64,000 bases of DNA from Hawksworthiomyces lignivorus (lineage: Eukaryota; Ascomycota; Sordariomycetes; Ophiostomatales; Ophiostomataceae): NCBI GenBank assembly GCA_002917075.1, contig NTMA01000025.1, forward strand, positions 62,001 to 126,000. The letters are read 5' to 3'. The notes under the pieces are model-generated. The model saw only the letters and a program-made list of their open reading frames with translations, ran no database searches and had not been told where the DNA came from. Position 1 is the first letter of the stretch. Every line of letters starts with the position of its first letter. Positions 59,789-64,000 of this stretch are shown here, piece after piece. Both the position numbers and the translations under genes were made by a program.

Positions 59789-60448
59789 CTAGTTAGTGAG
59801 AGAATTTGGGTCTATGGTGCTATCAAATATTGCATCGTCCAATTCATTTTGATAGCTAAGATATAACGACCCGCTAAGGTCGAAGCCACTCGTTGTGTCG
59901 GTAGTCTCAATCGCATCCGCGTTGCCCCTCTGTTGGACTTGCTCCGGCGTCTGGCGTGTTCTCTTCTTATTTCGCTCGCTATGAACTATTGGCATGAGCT
60001 TCACCAGCTTGTCAATAAGCAGTTTTGCATCCAACAATTGATTGCCCGTCAATTCCGGCAAACTAGAAGTCCTTGACCACATGTCAAGGAACCAGCTCTG
60101 GAGAGTTGGGATATCAGCCATGGAGAAGGTGATGGTGTCGTGGTGCCGCGGATTAGGAATCTCTGCAACAGCCGTCTTGGGCACAAGCAGCTTCCACCAT
60201 TCTTTCCACTTCTCGTCATGGTCGAGGTGCTTGTTGTTGTACACTTTAGTCATTTTTTGCCACAATTTTCGGCTAATCTCGTATCGTCGCATCGTCTGGG
60301 CAGTTGGCTCGCAGCAGGAAGCATTTTCTTCCTTGTCCAGCATGTGTTGCATATCCTCGCCTTTCTCGCTGAACTGTTTATTGCAAACATCACATCCGTA
60401 ATGAACCTTCCTCAAGTGGTCCCTTTTGAAGTTAGTCGCATACCCAGC

Positions 60449-60517
<69 letters not shown>

Positions 60518-61828
60518 AAAGAAAATGACAATGAAAACGAAAATAAACAATAAATATCTCTTAACTAGCAATAACACTCACCAAACATTTCGGAACTCTA
60601 AGCCGCGGGGAGCGCAAGCAGGACTTCTCAGAGACTGACCTCCATTCTCCTGGTAGACAGCCATTCTTGAGATAGGACAGTCGTATCTTGGCTTTGGTTC
60701 TGGTCCTGCTACCCTACGGCGTTTTAAAGATCGATCTTCATCGCCATCGCCGTCGTTCGATCCCTCGTCGCCTGGAGTTCGGCCATTTCTGTTTTCAGAG
60801 GGTTTTCGCTTCTGGCCCCTGGGGTGTGAAGATGGTGTAGTCGTAGATGAAACACTTCCGATGGCATTTGAAGGGGATGAAGACGAAGTGCCAGCAGGCG
60901 AATACCAGGAAATTGGAGTAACAGTGAGGCATTCTGAGGCCGAACTCGGGGAGCACCAGTTGGACGGAGACGTTTCTGGAGGGTCGGCTGATGCAAGCTC
61001 ATGTAGGAACCGGGGTGCGAGATCTTCAAGCTCAGAACCGAGAATGCTGGCAACTTTGTCCTTCACGTTGATAGGCGGCGCCCCGTCTTTGTCTATGCAA
61101 GAATCCACATCCTTGTCGTCGCCGCCGTTGTATGAGTTCGACTCTATCCCCTCGGTGCCAAAGTTTTGTCTGTGCACCGGTGTGCGCCTTGCAGACTCGG
61201 GTTCGATGACCTTAGGAATGCCCAAATAACTGGCCGCCAAGCCCTGATGCTCTATAGAAGGAGCCGACAGAGAACTCGGAAGCAAATGGTCATTAGGAAG
61301 CTGAAATCTTTCATGAGAGAATCGGGATCGAAGGAGTGGAAATTTAGTCTTTGATTTGCCGAGACCTTGACAATTGCATTGCGCTTGACTTTGCGGATCA
61401 GGGCTGGTTGGTGGGCTAGTAGATGAAGAAGAAGCGGACGTGAGACTCGGAGTATCTTCTGATGGCAGAGAAGAAGGAGGATCGGCCAAGAGATGAGGGC
61501 GAAAAACTTGTACTGTTTCTTCGGAATCAGACTTTAGAGTTTGGTGTAGTTGGTTTGAATCTCCCAATATGTTGTCACGGTCTGGCAGGGCTAGGTCGGG
61601 CAAACCCAGGAAATCCAATCCCTCGAACGAAATTGTATTGCACCTGCTAAGAGGTTCTGGCAGAGCGTATTGCTTGTAATCCGGTATCTTCTGATAGGCA
61701 GAGCCGTGAAATCTGGACTGCAAACTGCTGCCACCCTCCGCCAGGACCGGTTCTGGAAAAAAAAAGACTTGGGTTGCACCAGAAATGACGACCCGAGACT
61801 CCTCGGAATAATGCTGCTCGCTTCCCAT
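59789..61828 (-). CDS. C2H2-like zinc-finger regulator with disordered N-terminus
   Basis: Exons 61828-60582 and 60422-59789 give 626 residues. Residues 1-380 are Ser/Pro-rich with a basic segment (RSLKRRRVAGPEPKPR). The intron join restores the family block: YDCPISRMAVY..ACAPRGLEFRNVW/DHLRKVHYGCDVCNKQF, like the fungal 'CPYFKRNP..RACxxPGF..xxRLKEHLYRRH..C..C' proteins, here with some positions changed. A helical C-terminus follows (EISRKLWQKMTKVYNNKHL). The 159-base intron (60581-60423, GTGAGT..CAAAAG, branch CTAAC) contains a run of 66 A on the plus strand, which explains its length. Such proteins are found near NLR/HET genes; the function is unproven. Confidence 0.78.
60450..60515 (+). repeat. 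Poly(A) tract of 66 bases (poly(T) on the coding strand) in an intron
   Basis: An uninterrupted homopolymer between the donor and branch site of the intron of the C2H2-like gene. It may be a polypyrimidine expansion, a decayed retroposed tail or an assembly artefact. Confidence 0.95.
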
Positions 61829-63453
61829 ATCGCCTATTTCTCACCGGCGTTGGAGTGCTCTCGTCTTGCGTAAGTAAGCACAACCGTAGAGATTTGTTTC
61901 ATCTCTCGAAAAGTTTAGAGCGTATTATTGTCGGAGTGTACCGTAATGACGGGGATCCCAAGATGGTGCAGGAGATGCGTAGGTGATCGAAATGTTGCCA
62001 TTTTGAATGGGCTCTTATTTAAGAAAAAGGGTGCGACGAGTTCAAATGTGCTCTAATCATTATGCGCTGCTGCACGATTGCTACGCGTTTTAAATGTGCA
62101 ACTGCACATTCATGACCTTCAACCCTCAGTCCCGTTGCATAGTGTGATGGTGTGGCCGGCCTTGCTGGCCTGACCAATATAAAATCGCTATTGCAAAAAA
62201 AGGAGGCTATTATGTTGCCAATCGGGGCCGTTGCCTGAAACACATTAGACGGTGGCGGCGCTTAGACCAGTGGCCGACACATCCCCTGACAGAGAGGTAT
62301 GCTGCCGCTGGTACAGGCACTCAACCACTATTAATCGAACCAAAAAAGGCGATCATCAGTTGGCTTCCCCAATGCAGCAGCCTAAGCTTGCCGTATAAAT
62401 CTGGTGGGAGAATCGGCCGGACCTCACGTCCGCCCATTCTCCCGAGACAACAGATTCTGGTTTGGCCAAACCACCCTGTATTCAAAATATCATACTCAAA
62501 ATACCATTAAGCCAACAGAAAGCACCAGCGAGCCGCTACACACCATTTCACCAACAACAGAAATGGCCAAGCTTTATCAGTATCATGACGCAAAATCTCT
62601 GCGCAAAACCGCTGAAACTTTTGCATATATATGTGGTCTACGAAGTCCAAAGGGCTCCAGCCAATAAGCAAGAAGGGATGCGCTATATTTCCTAATTCGG
62701 GAGGCCACTATTAGTTCCTGCCACCACAACAGCGGCTCCAGACTTAAGCCTACGAGTACATTGGCAAGTCGAGCAAGCTGGATGCATGCACATTATAGGT
62801 GCATCGAGTACGTCGCAACACTAAATCATGGGCCGGCTCCCTTGCCCGCAGATGTAGAATATCTCGGCATTATTAAGTGGAAGTCTCAATATGAGAAATA
62901 TTAGAGGATGATATTATCTTTTAAGGTTCCATCGGGTCTAGCTAAGGATAAACTAGAGGGTTGCGCGACGTCCGTCACTGTACTACAGATAATCCGATGG
63001 GCCAACGGGAGTCCTGTGCGCATGTTGAGCAACTAACTAATTGTCATTTTGAACGCCTTTCTTCGTCTGTTCGAAAAAACCCAGCTGTCAACTCCAATTT
63101 GCGCACGGAAATTCCCGGCTGCGCCACAAGTGTTGCCTTATGCTCATCAACAAATAATTGTTTTTGTAGAGCCTCATAGCAATATCAACTACTCTTAGCA
63201 TTCTTATGCTTGTTGTTGATTACGCAGTGAACGCGGTACTGTACTATTCTACTACAGAAATTTGCCAACTTTACATTTGTCCTGCGACTGTACCAGGGGG
63301 ATTTACTTTCACACCCGGCTGACGAGACTCCTGCCAAACATTGTACTCTGGCTGCTGTACAGCTGACTCAACTCAACATATCTAGAAACTTATTTTTTTC
63401 GAATAAAAAAAAGCTCTCCCACGAGCAGGACCATTCAGCAGCATCACAGCCTT
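61829..63453. other. Intergenic region
   Basis: 1.6 kb without a supported gene; overlapping open frames near 62404-62695 have no domain. The right end is the promoter of the HET gene. Confidence 0.5.
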
Positions 63454-64000
63454 ATGTCTATTGCAGCCTCAGCAATGACATTGCCAATGACTGAAAAGAA
63501 TTCTGCCGCGTATACGGCAAGCCATAGCATCTACGATGACCTTCCGCTAAGCGCAACGATCCCAGAATTTCGCGTCATCGAAATTCTGGCTGGCAAAGAA
63601 TCTGACCTACTCAATTGTAGGCTCTGTACCAGCCCGCTCGATTGTGACATTGTATACGCGGCCCTTTCGTACACTTGGGAGGTGTCTTTGCCGCTGCGTA
63701 ATATCAAAATCAATGGCCAAGAATTTCCTATTCGGCAAAACCTGTGGGGAGCCTTGGCTCAGATTCGCCGCCCTTCCACAGACGTCCGGCTGTGGGTGGA
63801 CGCGGTCTGCATCAACCAGGATTCTGTCTCTGAACGCAATGCCCAGGTCCCGCTCATGCGCGACATATATTCGAGAGCATCCGACGTCTTTGTATGGCTA
63901 GGCGAAGGGAGCAACGACACTAATCACGCCATGGATGCCTTGCACCGCCTCTCCGCGATGCGCCACGATGACCCGGCGTGGCTGCTGGACGACCTGGAAA
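63454..64000 (+). CDS. HET-domain protein (3' end off window)
   Basis: From the ATG at 63454 the frame is open to the window end, 182 codons. HET blocks appear in order: IPEFRVIEILAG, YAALSYTWEVSLPLRNIKI, then LWVDAVCINQDSVSERNAQV and MRDIYSRASDVFVWLGE. In the first block the usual Gly after SYTW is Glu, a rare change. HET proteins act in the cytosol in heterokaryon incompatibility and related cell-death responses, usually triggered by a partner receptor or allele. No lesion is seen in the visible part, unlike the HET copy at 55.7 kb. C-terminal domain unknown. Confidence 0.85.
   Translation, partial: MSIAASAMTLPMTEKNSAAYTASHSIYDDLPLSATIPEFRVIEILAGKESDLLNCRLCTSPLDCDIVYAALSYTWEVSLPLRNIKINGQEFPIRQNLWGALAQIRRPSTDVRLWVDAVCINQDSVSERNAQVPLMRDIYSRASDVFVWLGEGSNDTNHAMDALHRLSAMRHDDPAWLLDDLE

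Noticed and set aside
62404..62695. Two overlapping short frames before the final HET gene
   Set aside because: No domain, different frames equally open, no conserved start context.

Overview
This window is nuclear DNA of a filamentous ascomycete (Pezizomycotina; a Sordariomycete such as a Hypocrealean is my best guess, from gene content only). Genes sit singly on both strands and carry short introns of about 45 to 95 bases with GT..AG ends and CTAAC/CTGAC branch sites. The families are typical of moulds: HET, Zn2Cys6, bZIP-DUF3425, But2, GH79, and MYND fused to a pRiA4b ORF-3-like domain. There are no operons, CRISPR arrays or rRNA genes, and I could not support any tRNA gene.

Layout. 1-7 kb: a divergent pair, a C2H2 protein of the type found with fungal STAND proteins (cut by the left edge) and a DUF7580-like/subtilisin S8 protease, followed by a protein-kinase-like gene. 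7-13 kb: a bacterial-looking MFS transporter, a bZIP-DUF3425 regulator and a CAD-type alcohol dehydrogenase. 15-19 kb: an alpha/beta hydrolase of the SesB type and a protein with two hevein-like CBM18 modules, a Ser/Thr stalk and one membrane helix. Both end in nearly the same Asn/Gly-rich C-terminal motif. 19-28 kb: gene-poor sequence with a small secreted Cys protein, a secreted But2-domain protein and a velvet-like mini-protein. 28-43 kb: a metabolic block of aldo/keto reductase, cytosolic maltase/isomaltase, Zn2Cys6 regulator, TauD-type dioxygenase, ACS-family transporter and a second regulator with two zinc clusters. 44-55 kb: APH-like kinase, a 658-bp MITE, secreted GH79 glycosidase, MYND/pRiA4b protein, small membrane protein and alpha/beta hydrolase. 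54.8-64 kb: ankyrin and HET pseudogenes, a small acidic protein, a C2H2-like regulator with a 66-A tract in its intron, and a HET gene cut by the right edge.

How the genes fit together. The most striking part is 15.2-18.7 kb. SesB-type hydrolases with C-terminal amyloid motifs are known partners of NLR receptors in fungal cell-death signalling. Here the partner carrying the matching motif looks like a transmembrane chitin-binding receptor, and no NLR is visible. This suggests an undescribed surface-lectin to amyloid to hydrolase signalling pair (inference). A second regulatory signal is five CGG triplets at an exact 12-bp period in the promoter shared by the aldo/keto reductase and the maltase, next to a Zn2Cys6 gene. 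The two HET genes, the ankyrin relic and the C2H2/S8 pair suggest the window also holds a turnover-prone non-self-recognition repertoire. All exon joins are my own readings of splice signals and frame and have not been checked against transcripts.
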